From Flavobacterium pisciphilum (lineage in GTDB: Bacteria; Bacteroidota; Bacteroidia; Flavobacteriales; Flavobacteriaceae), in NCBI RefSeq assembly GCF_020905345.1, contig NZ_JAJJMO010000001.1, forward strand, positions 3,720,001 through 3,784,000: DNA of 64,000 nucleotides, in the 5' to 3' direction. The notes under the pieces were generated by a model. It was not told the DNA's origin and made no database searches. It saw only the letters and a program-made list of their open reading frames with translations. Below, piece by piece: positions 26,561 to 36,077 of this stretch (position 1 is its first letter; every line of letters starts with the position of its first letter). The position numbers and the translations under genes are program-made.

Positions 26561-26763
26561 TTTTGTTGCTTTATGAGAGTTATACAAAAAGAGCATGGTA
26601 AAAAAGTTTTGTGCTGTAAAAAAGAGGTCTTTATTTTTGTTGCTAAAAATACTAATAAAAGTAATGTCATAAACTTTAAATTTTGGGCATGTTTCTTTTT
26701 GTTTTGTAACCAAAAGGATATTGAAGCCGTCAAAGTTTTCATCAATCACTAATTAATCGCAAA

Positions 26764-27822
26764 ATGAAAACAATCTCAAAATTTTTTATTGTACTATTTT
26801 TAATTTCGAATTTGGCACTATTTGCTCAAAATCTGGATAGGAAAATAGATAGTTTAATAACTTCAAAGTTCAAACCTGGAAATCCTGGAGCTGTTTTTAT
26901 GGCTGTTAAAAAGGGAAAAATCATATATCGAAAGGCTTTTGGAATGGCAAATCTAGAATTTGATATAAATATGAAACCTGAATTTATTTTTGAAATTGGA
27001 TCGATGACAAAACAATTTACGGCTGTTTCTATTTTGATGCTAGCTGAGCAAGGAAAGCTTAAACTTAATGATGAAATCACAAAGTTTATTCCGGATTACC
27101 CAACGAACGGAAATAGGATTACAATTCATCATTTATTAACACACACTTCGGGAATTAAGGATTTTACAAGTATGGAATCAATTAAAAATATCGCTAGAAG
27201 TGATTTATCGCCTAAAGAATTAATTGATTTTTTTAAGAATGAACCAGTAAATTTTAAACCTGGCGAACAGTTTAAGTATTGTAATTCAGGTTATGTTCTC
27301 TTAGGGTATATTATTGAAATTGCATCGGGTCAGACGTATCAGGAGTTTGTTAGTCAGAATATCTTTGAGAAGATAGGAATGATGAATACCCATTATGCAA
27401 GCCATGAGAGAATAATAAAAAATAGAGTTTCAGGATATCGAGATAAAGAGGGGATTGTAAATGCAGCTTATATTAGTTTTTCTATTCCTTATGCATCAGG
27501 GTCGATAATGTCAAATGTGGATGATATGTTAAAATGGCAAAATGCAATTGACACTAACATATTGCTTAATTCTAATACTACAGAAAAGGTATTCACTAAT
27601 TATAAATTAAATAATGGTGATAAAATTGATTACGGATATGGCTGGCATATAAAAGAGTTGAATGGAAAACTTGTACGCGAGCACGGAGGCAGTATTTTTG
27701 GTTTTAAATCGATGGGTGTTTATGAGCCTACTAAGCAAATTTATGTAATAGGACTGAGTAATTGTGATTGCAACTCTCCAACCGCACTCACAAAAGATAT
27801 AGCGGCTTTGTTAATCGATTAA
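26764..27822 (+). CDS. Secreted serine hydrolase, class C beta-lactamase-like family
   Basis: 352 aa, signal peptide ending LFAQ. The penicillin-binding-like catalytic motifs are present: SxxK as SMTK in FEIGSMTKQFTA, YxN as YCN in YCNSGYVLLGYI, and a C-terminal HGG in REHGGSIFGF. Family members include D-amino-acid peptidases, esterases and class C beta-lactamases; sequence alone does not show beta-lactamase activity. It is terminated by a hairpin. Confidence 0.9.
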   Translation: MKTISKFFIVLFLISNLALFAQNLDRKIDSLITSKFKPGNPGAVFMAVKKGKIIYRKAFGMANLEFDINMKPEFIFEIGSMTKQFTAVSILMLAEQGKLKLNDEITKFIPDYPTNGNRITIHHLLTHTSGIKDFTSMESIKNIARSDLSPKELIDFFKNEPVNFKPGEQFKYCNSGYVLLGYIIEIASGQTYQEFVSQNIFEKIGMMNTHYASHERIIKNRVSGYRDKEGIVNAAYISFSIPYASGSIMSNVDDMLKWQNAIDTNILLNSNTTEKVFTNYKLNNGDKIDYGYGWHIKELNGKLVREHGGSIFGFKSMGVYEPTKQIYVIGLSNCDCNSPTALTKDIAALLID

Positions 27823-27830
27823 CTATAAAA

Positions 27831-27865
27831 AAAAACTGCTTAGTTATAATTAACCGAGCAGTTTT
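27831..27865. terminator. Terminator after the serine hydrolase gene
   Basis: AAAACTGCT pairs with AGCAGTTTT, with inner GTTAT/TTAAC. It lies between the convergent serine hydrolase and Lumazine_bd-like genes. Confidence 0.65.
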
Positions 27866-27888
27866 CTTTGCTTTAATTATAAGGTCTA

Positions 27889-28335
27889 TTAATGTTGATT
27901 GATGTCATTAAACTCCCAAAGAACATTGATGATCTTCCAAGAACCGTTGATTTTAACAAGATGCATATAATCAATCCAGTCATCGGCAATCAATTTTACA
28001 GAAGCTGTTCGTTCTGAAACATCAAGAAGTTTGACATCCTTTTTTGGTAAAGGTGGAAACTTATCTCCATTCTTGTTGTAACTTTCTGCAAGTAAAACCA
28101 TAGATTCTGTAGTTGTTTCACGAACATAATCTTTGCCTGTTGCTTTGTCTTTCCAAAATGTTCGCTTAACCATTCTTGGATGTAATGCTCGTTCCATTTG
28201 TTTTGGGTTTGGTACGTGCTGCGATTCGATATAATCAAGAGTGGCTCTTTTTATTTCCAGACTATCTTGTTTAGTTTGCCCAGAAATGAAATTACTAATC
28301 AAAAATAAAATAAAACAGATAAGTGGTTGTTTCAT
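27889..28335 (-). CDS. Secreted putative lumazine-binding/NTF2-like protein
   Basis: 148 aa, signal peptide ending ISGQ. The mature part starts with DSLEIKRATLDYIESQHVPNPKQMERALHP and ends IDYMHLVKINGSWKIINVLWEF, matching the Lumazine_bd_2/NTF2-like pattern. Function is unknown. It is the third secreted NTF2-like protein in this window (see 9277-9798 and 26060-26560), but the three are not adjacent. Confidence 0.78.
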   Translation of the reverse strand: MKQPLICFILFLISNFISGQTKQDSLEIKRATLDYIESQHVPNPKQMERALHPRMVKRTFWKDKATGKDYVRETTTESMVLLAESYNKNGDKFPPLPKKDVKLLDVSERTASVKLIADDWIDYMHLVKINGSWKIINVLWEFNDINQH

Positions 28336-28489
28336 AGTTAATCAAATTGGTTTAGTTATTGATTTTTATTTTTAGGAGATTTAGAATACTACTATTACAA
28401 AGGGATGTGGTTAACGAATGTTCTTATGATTTGTTATCAAATATAGTAATATAATTTTGTCGATTTTTTAAATGTAATGTTAACAAAAA

Positions 28490-28517
28490 AAGCCTCAAGA
28501 AAATTCCTGAGGCTTTG
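28490..28517 (-). terminator. Terminator of the aminotransferase gene
   Basis: AAAGCCTCA pairs with TGAGGCTTT around AGAAAATTCC. The minus-strand product ends in a U run. Confidence 0.8.
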
Positions 28518-28539
28518 ATTTATATAATTTGAATCTTGA

Positions 28540-29730
28540 TTAAGCTGTTAAAGCTTCTTTGATTCTGCGTAAAGCTTCTTTTAAAATGTCTTCGCTTGTT
28601 GCATAAGAGAAACGAATACAGTTTGGATTTCCAAAAGCATCACCTGTTACAGTTGCTACGTTAGCTTCTCCTAAAAGATACATTGATAAATCGTTTGCAT
28701 CTTTAATTTCTGTTCCTTTTAATGTTTTTCCGAAGAAAGAAGAAACGTCTGGGAATACATAAAATGCTCCTTCTGGAACGTTGATTTTTACTCCAGGAAT
28801 TTCTTTTAATAATCCCACAACTAAGTCTCTACGACCGTGGAAAGCCTTAACCATGTGGTTTAATACACTTGGATCAGCATCTACTGCAGTAATTGTAGCA
28901 CGTTGTGCCACAGAATTTGCTCCAGAAGTTACTTGTCCTTGAATTTTTGTACATGCTTTTGCAATGAATTCAGGAGCTCCAATATAACCAACTCTGTATC
29001 CTGTCATTGCGAATGCTTTTGCAACTCCATTTACAGTGATTGTTTTTTCTAACATTCCCGGAATTGAACCGATGCTGCAGAAAGTTCCAGAGAAATTGAT
29101 GTGCTCATAAATTTCGTCAGCAACTACGTATATATTTGGGTGTTTTTCTAAAACTTTTGCAAGGGCAGTTAATTCTTCTCTACTGTAAACAGATCCAGAA
29201 GGATTACAAGGAGAACTAAACCACATCATTTTTGTTTTAGGTGTGATTGCTGCTTCTAATTGCTCAGGCGTAATTTTAAAATCTGTATCTACAGATGTTG
29301 GAACTTCAACAGGAACACCTCCTGAAAGTTTTACGATTTCAAAATAAGAAACCCAGTATGGTGCTGGCAAAATAACCTCGTCACCATCATTTAACATTAC
29401 TTGTGCAATGTTGTATAAAGATTGTTTTGCTCCTGTAGAAACTACAATTTGAGTAGGTTTGTAATCTAATCCGTTATCTCTTTTGAATTTTTTGCAAATT
29501 GCTTCTCTTAATTCTAAGTAACCTTCTACTGGAGAATAGGTGCTGTAATTTTCGTCAACTGCTTTTTTAACAGCCTCTTTAATAAAATCTGGTGTATTAA
29601 AGTCTGGTTCACCTAAACTTAAACTTATAATGTCTTTTCCTTGTGCTTTTAATTCACGTGCTAAAGCAGCCATTGCCAAGGTTTGTGATGTAGCTAAATT
29701 GTTAATTCTGTCCGAAAGAATGTGATTCAT
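28540..29730 (-). CDS. Class I PLP-dependent aminotransferase (aspartate-type)
   Basis: 396 aa. The N-terminal SLSLGEPDFNTPDF is typical of the aspartate aminotransferase I-gamma group. The PLP-binding lysine lies in NGVAKAFAMTGYRVGYIG, with FSSPCNPSGSVYS and NCIRFSYATSEDILKEAL at the usual positions. Likely transaminates aspartate or aromatic amino acids; exact substrate is not readable. Own terminator present. Confidence 0.92.
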   Translation of the reverse strand: MNHILSDRINNLATSQTLAMAALARELKAQGKDIISLSLGEPDFNTPDFIKEAVKKAVDENYSTYSPVEGYLELREAICKKFKRDNGLDYKPTQIVVSTGAKQSLYNIAQVMLNDGDEVILPAPYWVSYFEIVKLSGGVPVEVPTSVDTDFKITPEQLEAAITPKTKMMWFSSPCNPSGSVYSREELTALAKVLEKHPNIYVVADEIYEHINFSGTFCSIGSIPGMLEKTITVNGVAKAFAMTGYRVGYIGAPEFIAKACTKIQGQVTSGANSVAQRATITAVDADPSVLNHMVKAFHGRRDLVVGLLKEIPGVKINVPEGAFYVFPDVSSFFGKTLKGTEIKDANDLSMYLLGEANVATVTGDAFGNPNCIRFSYATSEDILKEALRRIKEALTA

Positions 29731-29797
29731 TGCTGTAGTTAATTGTGGTTTGTTATTAGATTATTGTCGTTAAGATGTTGTGTCTTTATCTTAACAA

Positions 29798-30892
29798 TTA
29801 TGCTAGTTTAGGTTTCATTCCTAAATCTCGTAAATGTTTGTAGTGTGCCAAAATTGCGCTTCTCGTAGTTTTAAATTCATGATATGGCAAGTTGCATTCG
29901 ATTGCAGTTTGTTTTACAATTTCTGCAATTTTCCCGTAATGGATGTGGCATATATTAGGGAAAATGTGGTGTTCAATTTGGTGATTTAATCCGCCTGTAA
30001 ACCAGTTTATTACTTTGTTCTTTGGAGCAAAATTAGCTGTAGTATACAATTGGTGAATTGCCCAAGTGTTTTCAATTTCGCCATCTTCATTTGGAACTGG
30101 GTTTGCAGTCTCTTCAACTACGTGTGCTAATTGGAATACAATACTTAAAATTAATCCTGCTGTATAGTGCATTACAAAGAATCCAATAACAACTTTCCAC
30201 CATACAATACCTAAAAGCATTGGTAGTGCCATCCAGATTAATACATAAATAATTTTTGTGATTACCAATACAGTCCATAATTTGGCAGGACTTTGTGGTG
30301 TTCCATAAGATAATTTTCTTTTTATGTAGTTTTTCATTTGCTTAAAATCGGTTGTTAAAGCCCAATTGAAAGTCAATAATCCGTAAAGGAAAAATGAATA
30401 GTAATGTTGGAATTTATGAAAACGGTGCCATTCAGCATTTTGTGTAAAACGAATAATTCTTCCTGCGTCAAGATCTTCGTCATGACCATGGATATTAGTA
30501 TAGGTGTGGTGTAACACATTGTGTTGTACTTGCCAGTTATGTACGTTTCCTGCAAGGACATAAATACTTCCTCCCATGATTTTGTTTACCCAACTTTTGG
30601 TCGAGTAAGAACCGTGATTTCCATCATGCATTACATTCATTCCAATTCCAGCCATTCCAATTCCCATAACGATGGTTAATAGTAAATGAGCCCAAAACGG
30701 CATATTGAGTGTAAGTATCAAAAAATAAGGAGCAAGAAAAACTGTAAATAGGATTATAGCTTTTAAATGAAGTTTCCAATTTCCTGTCTTTTGGATATTA
30801 TTGTCTTTAAAGTAACTGTTCACCCGCGAGTTAAGCGTTCTGAAAAACTTTAAATTGTCTTGCTTAGCAAATGTTGGTATGGTCTTATTCAT
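29798..30892 (-). CDS. Membrane fatty acid desaturase
   Basis: 364 aa. Three histidine boxes for the di-iron centre are seen: HDGNH, HNVLHHTYTNIHGH and HQIEHH. Hydrophobic pairs lie between the first two and last two boxes. This matches acyl-lipid/linoleoyl-CoA-like front-end desaturases and would adjust membrane fluidity. It has a promoter at 30912-30944 giving a short leader. Confidence 0.92.
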   Translation of the reverse strand: MNKTIPTFAKQDNLKFFRTLNSRVNSYFKDNNIQKTGNWKLHLKAIILFTVFLAPYFLILTLNMPFWAHLLLTIVMGIGMAGIGMNVMHDGNHGSYSTKSWVNKIMGGSIYVLAGNVHNWQVQHNVLHHTYTNIHGHDEDLDAGRIIRFTQNAEWHRFHKFQHYYSFFLYGLLTFNWALTTDFKQMKNYIKRKLSYGTPQSPAKLWTVLVITKIIYVLIWMALPMLLGIVWWKVVIGFFVMHYTAGLILSIVFQLAHVVEETANPVPNEDGEIENTWAIHQLYTTANFAPKNKVINWFTGGLNHQIEHHIFPNICHIHYGKIAEIVKQTAIECNLPYHEFKTTRSAILAHYKHLRDLGMKPKLA

Positions 30893-30911
30893 AAGAAATT
30901 TAAATAGTGCT

Positions 30912-30944
30912 CAAAGGTAATTATTATAAATTTTCAATTTACAA
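30912..30944 (-). promoter_or_regulatory. Promoter of the desaturase gene
   Basis: On the minus strand TTG (30944-30942) and TACCTTTG (30919-30912) are 22 nt apart. The start codon is about 20 bp downstream. Confidence 0.55.
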
Positions 30945-30975
30945 AATTGAGTTAAATATTTCAACTGTAAAGTAG

Positions 30976-30983
30976 TACTTTTG
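30976..30983 (+). promoter_or_regulatory. -7 element of rsmG
   Basis: TACTTTTG fits TAnnTTTG; the closest TTG upstream is 26 nt away, longer than usual. The rsmG ATG is at 31000. Confidence 0.4.
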
Positions 30984-30999
30984 TTAAAAAAATAGACCG

Positions 31000-31629
31000 A
31001 TGGATGAGATTCTGAAATATTTTCCTGATTTGACTGACACTCAAAAAGAACAATTTCAAAAATTAGATTTTTTATACCATGATTGGAATGAAAAAATAAA
31101 CGTAATATCACGTAAAGATATTGACGCATTATACACTAAACATATTTTGCATTCTCTTGGAATTGCAAAAATCACAAAATTTGAACCAGGGACTTATGTT
31201 CTTGATGTAGGTACTGGTGGTGGATTTCCTGGAATTCCTTTGGCGATTCTTTTCCCAGAAACTCGTTTTTATTTGATTGATGTTATTGCTAAAAAAATAA
31301 AAGTGGTTCAGGGTGTTGTTGATGCTTTGGATTTGAAGAATGTAAAAGCAGAACAGCTTCGTGCTGAAAATGTAAAAGGAGATTTTGATTTTATTGTAAG
31401 CCGTGCAGTGACTAATATGCCTGATTTTGTTTCTTGGATTAAAGACAAAATCAAGAAAAAACACAAACACGAACTTAAAAATGGAATTTTATACCTTAAA
31501 GGTGGAGATTTAACTGAAGAACTAAAAGATTTTCCTAAAGCAACAGAATATAATTTAGCAGATTTCTTTGAGGATGAATTTTTTGAAACCAAAAAAGTAG
31601 TTCACCTCCCTTTGAAGTTTACTGTTTAA
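31000..31629 (+). CDS. rsmG: 16S rRNA (guanine-N7) methyltransferase RsmG
   Basis: 209 aa. Methylates G527 of 16S rRNA with SAM. The SAM motif is YVLDVGTGGGFPGIPLAILFP; the N-terminal YHDWNEKINVISRKDIDALYTKHILHSLGI is the family signature. A further FDFIVSRAVTNMPDFVSWI motif is seen. It is divergent from the desaturase gene. Confidence 0.95.
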   Translation: MDEILKYFPDLTDTQKEQFQKLDFLYHDWNEKINVISRKDIDALYTKHILHSLGIAKITKFEPGTYVLDVGTGGGFPGIPLAILFPETRFYLIDVIAKKIKVVQGVVDALDLKNVKAEQLRAENVKGDFDFIVSRAVTNMPDFVSWIKDKIKKKHKHELKNGILYLKGGDLTEELKDFPKATEYNLADFFEDEFFETKKVVHLPLKFTV

Positions 31630-31652
31630 CTTTATCGAATACGATTTAATAT

Positions 31653-31684
31653 AAAAACCCTATCATTTGATGGGGTTTTTGCAT
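31653..31684 (+). terminator. Terminator of rsmG
   Basis: AAAACCCTATCA pairs with TGATGGGGTTTT (one wobble) and a T run follows. Confidence 0.75.
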
Positions 31685-31723
31685 TTTAAGTTGATGTTTG
31701 ATTGTCATAACACAAAGATAATT

Positions 31724-31752
31724 TTGTTGCTAAGTGTATTTTTTTATCTTTG
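31724..31752 (+). promoter_or_regulatory. Promoter of the alkaline phosphatase gene
   Basis: TTG at 31724-31726 and TATCTTTG at 31745-31752 are 18 nt apart. The -7 overlaps the alternative start at 31750, so the true start is downstream. Confidence 0.65.
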
Positions 31753-31773
31753 AAATACTTACCAAACAAAGAA

Positions 31774-33192
31774 ATGATGGATAGAAGGAAGTTTTTTAGA
31801 AATGGCTCTTTATTTACAATTGGAGCAGCAGTGATGAATCCTTTTCAGGGTTCAGCTAATATTTTGGATTTAGAATCAGTTAATAAAAATAAGAAAGCCA
31901 AAAATATTATTCTTTTAGTTAGTGATGGGATGAGTACGGGGACATTAAATATGGCCGATTTGTACCTAAATAGAAAAACAGGAAAAGGATCCAATTGGAT
32001 TCAGTTGTATAAAGACAATAGAGTTTCGAGAGCGTTGATGGATACTGCTTCTGCCAGTTCTATTGTGACCGATTCATCGGCTGCTAGTTCTTCATGGGGT
32101 GGTGGTTTTAGAGTAAACAACGGAGTGCTTAATGTGAGTCCTCAAGGAGAACCGCATTTACCTATTTGGCAAAAATTCAAAAAGGCTGGAAAAATGGCTG
32201 GTTGCGTAACTACAGTTCCAATCACTCATGCAACTCCTGCAGGTTTCTGTGTAAACAGTAAAAGTAGAAATGCTCAAGATGATATTGCCGAACAATATTT
32301 AGATCTTGGTTTTGATGTTATGATGGGTGGAGGGGCAAATTATTTTAGCTCAGAGGTGAGAAAAGATAAAAAGGATATGTATGCTGCTTTTAAAGCAAAA
32401 GGATATCAGGTTGTAAAAACACGCTCTGATATGGATGCGGCTTCTAATTCTAAACCTATTTTAGGAGTATTTTCAGAAGATGGTCTTCCATATTATGTAG
32501 ATAGAAATAGTGATGAGAATCTTAAGAAAACAATTCCAAGTTTAGCCGAAATGGCTCAGAAAGCTATTGATAGAATGAAAGACCATAAAAATGGTTTTGT
32601 TTTGCAGATAGAAAGTGGAAAAGTGGATTGGGCTGCTCACGGAAATGATATTGCAGGTTTGATTAACGATCAAATTGAGTTTGATGAAACGGTAAAAATT
32701 GCAATTGATTTTGCTGAAAAAGACAAAGAGACTTTAGTTATTATCACTACTGACCACGGGAATGCCAATCCAGGAATTATTTATGGCAAATACGCAAATG
32801 AGAATTTTGATAGTATCCAGAAATACACTCAGACTAACGAATGGATTTTAAATCAAATTAAACCAGATTCTTCAATCTCTCAAGTAAAAGAGATTATTGA
32901 AAAGGCAAATGGACATTCTGTTTCAGATGAAGATGCCAAAACAGTTTTGAGTTATTATGATGGATTGCATAAGGAAGACGGATTGTATAACTACAAAAAA
33001 TTACCTTATAAAGCTTTTGCAGAAATGCAGGGTAAAATAAACTCTGTAGGCTGGATTAGTATGGATCACTCTGCTGATTATGTTGAGTTGGCAATGTTTG
33101 GTCCAGGAAGTGAACTTTTAAAACCTTTTGTAAAAAATACTGACTTGCACTATTTGATGTTACAAGCTGCAGAAGTAGAGAATAAATTTTAA
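31774..33192 (+). CDS. PhoA-family alkaline phosphatase with Tat-like signal
   Basis: 472 aa from the ATG at 31774 (a second ATG follows at 31777); the longer start at 31750 falls in the -7 element. The N terminus MMDRRKFFRNGSLFTIGAAV has a twin-arginine motif, suggesting folded export. The phosphatase core has VSDGMSTGTLNMAD, the nucleophile in VTDSSAASSSWGGG, and metal ligands in TTDHGNANPG and WISMDHSADYVELAMFGPGSE. It releases phosphate from monoesters in the periplasm. Confidence 0.9.
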   Translation: MMDRRKFFRNGSLFTIGAAVMNPFQGSANILDLESVNKNKKAKNIILLVSDGMSTGTLNMADLYLNRKTGKGSNWIQLYKDNRVSRALMDTASASSIVTDSSAASSSWGGGFRVNNGVLNVSPQGEPHLPIWQKFKKAGKMAGCVTTVPITHATPAGFCVNSKSRNAQDDIAEQYLDLGFDVMMGGGANYFSSEVRKDKKDMYAAFKAKGYQVVKTRSDMDAASNSKPILGVFSEDGLPYYVDRNSDENLKKTIPSLAEMAQKAIDRMKDHKNGFVLQIESGKVDWAAHGNDIAGLINDQIEFDETVKIAIDFAEKDKETLVIITTDHGNANPGIIYGKYANENFDSIQKYTQTNEWILNQIKPDSSISQVKEIIEKANGHSVSDEDAKTVLSYYDGLHKEDGLYNYKKLPYKAFAEMQGKINSVGWISMDHSADYVELAMFGPGSELLKPFVKNTDLHYLMLQAAEVENKF

Positions 33193-33207
33193 TTTTATTT
33201 GATAAAA

Positions 33208-33247
33208 AAAAACACAAGTTTCAAATCAATAGAAACTTGTGTTTTTG
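33208..33247. terminator. Terminator between the phosphatase and a convergent gene
   Basis: AAACACAAGTTTC pairs with GAAACTTGTGTTT and a T run follows; the left A run allows use on the minus strand too. Confidence 0.85.
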
Positions 33248-33270
33248 GTTTTTAGATATAATATATCTGT

Positions 33271-33999
33271 CTAGCGAGCTTCGCTTGGATAGTTTAAAAA
33301 AGGATTTATTTCGTAGTCTAATCTTGCTATAAAATTTTTAATTGCAATTTCTGAAGATTTTGCGGTGTGCTTATAATAAGGATCAAAGAAAAAATCACGA
33401 CATATTACAGGTTCTGCAGAAGGATTATATACTTCATCGTTATTGTTTAAATCGTCATAAGCATATTGACAAGGAAATAATTGTGTAAGTTGTTTTAAAG
33501 TATTTTTAAGCCATTGATTAAATATTTTTTTCTTAGGTGAGACATGACGTGCGAGCAGTGCGAGACCAACAATTTCGCTTTGTAAATAGTAAGATCCTTT
33601 TCGGCGTAGTACATCTATCATTCTTACATTCATAAGTGCAACCCACAGTGGTCCGTCTACAGGTCCAGATGCAGGAGCATTCATATTGAGGTCAAAAACT
33701 AGTGGTTTGGTATGTTCAGGATTTGATACAGAACACCACAGTGCTTCAATACGCTGTTTCATTTCTTGAGATGATTCGCTATGGTTTTTATATCGCCAAT
33801 ATACCCATTCGAGTAGAGCTGCTGTTAATCCTAAAGAAGCTTTGTGACTAATACCTGTTAAGGCAAGTTCTAGCTTGTTATGATTTTCAGCTGGATCGAT
33901 AAGTTTCTCCATTATTTTTCCATTCCATTTAAAATCAATTGGATGATTTATGCTTTTGGCTTCGCGGATTATTTTAGGCGCTTTTTCAATAGTTTGCAT
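33271..33999 (-). CDS. Protein of unknown function
   Basis: 242 aa, no signal peptide or membrane segment. It is largely helical. Central segments are GLTAALLEWVYWRYKNHSES, PASGPVDGPLWVALMNVRMID and SYYLQSEIVGLALLARHV, and a C-terminal FFFDPYYK. I do not recognise a family. Its composition is ordinary for this genome. The 300-bp gap upstream carries no visible partner gene. Confidence 0.7.
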   Translation of the reverse strand: MQTIEKAPKIIREAKSINHPIDFKWNGKIMEKLIDPAENHNKLELALTGISHKASLGLTAALLEWVYWRYKNHSESSQEMKQRIEALWCSVSNPEHTKPLVFDLNMNAPASGPVDGPLWVALMNVRMIDVLRRKGSYYLQSEIVGLALLARHVSPKKKIFNQWLKNTLKQLTQLFPCQYAYDDLNNNDEVYNPSAEPVICRDFFFDPYYKHTAKSSEIAIKNFIARLDYEINPFLNYPSEAR

Positions 34000-34230
34000 A
34001 ATTTCTTAAATTTAATTTTTACATATGAACATTTGTTTTGTTTCTTAAGTTTATTAGGTTAATCAAGAATTCTCAAATTTACAGGAGTGCTTCATTTTTT
34101 CTATATCATGATAAGTTTTAAAAATAGCACGATAGGGTATTTTATTGGCTGTATGTTTTTGAAAATCAGTAAAGAACGAAAAGTATTACAAATAAAACAG
34201 CTGTATGATTAAATTTTTTATATGAAAAGC

Positions 34231-34274
34231 AAAACCCACAAGTTTCAAAATATTTGAAGCTTGTGGGTTTTTTT
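34231..34274. terminator. Terminator after the P5C dehydrogenase gene
   Basis: AAACCCACAAGTTTCAAA pairs with TTTGAAGCTTGTGGGTTT. T and A runs on both sides. The adjoining gap 34000-34230 holds no gene that I can see. Confidence 0.8.
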
Positions 34275-34296
34275 ATAGTTTTTTAAACTTTAGAGA

Positions 34297-35925
34297 TTAT
34301 TCTCCTAAAAACGGATATCTATAATCTTCTGGAGTTACAAAAGTTTCTTTTATTGTTCTTGGAGAAGCCCAACGCAATAAGTTTAATGCAGAACCTGCTT
34401 TGTCATTTGTTCCTGATGCTCTAGCACCACCAAATGGTTGCATTCCTACAACAGCTCCTGTTGGCTTATCATTAATGTAGAAGTTACCTGCAGCATTCTG
34501 TAGTTTAGTTGTAGCTACTTCAATAGCGTAACGGTCTTGACTAAATACAGCTCCAGTAAGAGCATATTCAGAAGTAGTGTCAACTAATTCTAAAGTCTCT
34601 TCCCATTTTGCATCTTCATACACATAAATAGTGATTACTGGTCCGAATAATTCGGTTTCCATTGTAGTATATTTAGGGTTTGTAGTTACAATTATAGTTG
34701 GTTCAATAAAGTATCCAACTGATTTATCGTAATTTCCACCAACAATAATTTCAGCATCAGCATCTTTTTTAGCTTGGTCAATAAAACTAGCTAATTTATC
34801 AAATGATCCTTCGTGAATAACAGCAGTAATAAAGTTTCCAAAATCTTCTGGTGAACCCATTTTCATAGATTTCACATCAGTGATTAATTGTTCTTTAATA
34901 GTTGGCCATAAACTTTGTGGAATATAAGCTCTTGAAGCAGCAGAACATTTTTGTCCTTGAAATTCGAATGCTCCACGTACAATTCCAGTTGAAACTTGTT
35001 TTGCATTAGCACTTGGATGAGCAATGATAAAATCTTTACCACCAGTTTCACCTACGATTCTTGGGTAAGTTTTGTAATGGTGAATGTTTGCACCGATTTT
35101 TGCCCAAATGTCTTTAAATACATGAGTTGAACCTGTAAAGTGAACTCCTGCAAAATCACGACTTGCTAATACAGTATCAGTAATCATTAATGCATCACCA
35201 AAAACTACATTTATTACACCGTCTGGAACTCCAGCTTCTTTAAATACATCGATGATAATTTTAGTAGAAAATACTTGGCTATCACTTGGTTTCCATATTA
35301 CAACATTCCCCATCATTGCAGCACTTGCAGGAAGATTTGCAGCAATAGCAGTAAAGTTAAAAGGAGTAATCGCGTAAACGAAACCTTCTAGAGGTCTGTA
35401 TTCAAGGCGATTCCAAGTTGTAGAATCTGATTTTGGTTGATCTGCATAAATTTGAGTCATGAACTCAACATTGTAACGCAAGAAATCAATCAATTCACAA
35501 GAAGCATCAATCTCTGCTTGGTGAATGTTTTTTGATTGTCCAATCATTGTAGCTGCATTTATTCTAGCTCTGTAAGGACCAGCAATAAGTTCAGCAGCTT
35601 TTAAGAAAATAGCAGCACGTTGTTCCCATGCCATATTTGCCCATGCATCTTTTGCTTCAAGTGCATTAGCGATTGCTTTTTCTATATGTGTTTTTTCGGC
35701 TAAGTGGTAAGTTCCTACTACATGTTTGTGGTCATGAGGAGCTGTTATGTTTTTAGTATTTCCGGTTTTAATCTCTTCACTTCCAATATATAAAGGAACA
35801 TCAATTTTAGAGTTCCACATTGAAGTATAAGCTGCTTGTACTGCTGCTTTTTCTGGTGAGTTTGGTGCATATCCTTTTACGGGTTCGTTTACCGCTTTAG
35901 GTACATGAAAAAATCCTTTTAGCAT
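34297..35925 (-). CDS. pruA: 1-pyrroline-5-carboxylate dehydrogenase
   Basis: 542 aa from MLKGFFHVP (16 residues of ORF upstream are not conserved-looking). Oxidises P5C to glutamate in proline breakdown, with NAD. The ALDH motifs are VGETGGKDF (Glu base) and the nucleophilic Cys in GQKCSAASRAY. The PFGGARASGTNDKAG tail is typical of the PruA subgroup. A -7 element lies at 35999-36006. Confidence 0.95.
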   Translation of the reverse strand: MLKGFFHVPKAVNEPVKGYAPNSPEKAAVQAAYTSMWNSKIDVPLYIGSEEIKTGNTKNITAPHDHKHVVGTYHLAEKTHIEKAIANALEAKDAWANMAWEQRAAIFLKAAELIAGPYRARINAATMIGQSKNIHQAEIDASCELIDFLRYNVEFMTQIYADQPKSDSTTWNRLEYRPLEGFVYAITPFNFTAIAANLPASAAMMGNVVIWKPSDSQVFSTKIIIDVFKEAGVPDGVINVVFGDALMITDTVLASRDFAGVHFTGSTHVFKDIWAKIGANIHHYKTYPRIVGETGGKDFIIAHPSANAKQVSTGIVRGAFEFQGQKCSAASRAYIPQSLWPTIKEQLITDVKSMKMGSPEDFGNFITAVIHEGSFDKLASFIDQAKKDADAEIIVGGNYDKSVGYFIEPTIIVTTNPKYTTMETELFGPVITIYVYEDAKWEETLELVDTTSEYALTGAVFSQDRYAIEVATTKLQNAAGNFYINDKPTGAVVGMQPFGGARASGTNDKAGSALNLLRWASPRTIKETFVTPEDYRYPFLGE

Positions 35926-35998
35926 ATTGTTTAAAATTAGATAATTAGACAAATTAACAGTTGGATAATTCATTTTATACGAATTATCTAACGCTCTA

Positions 35999-36006
35999 CA
36001 AAAGTA
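35999..36006 (-). promoter_or_regulatory. -7 element of pruA
   Basis: Plus-strand CAAAAGTA reads TACTTTTG on the minus strand. No TTG seen at the expected distance. Confidence 0.45.
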
Positions 36007-36077
36007 CGAAGGTTAAATTAATAATCTGATAATTTTGTTATAAGTTAATTATAAAATATTTCTATGCGATAAAGAAA

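Noticed and set aside
31129..31470. Minus-strand ORF opposite rsmG
   Set aside because: rsmG has a full SAM motif and the family signature; the antisense frame has none.
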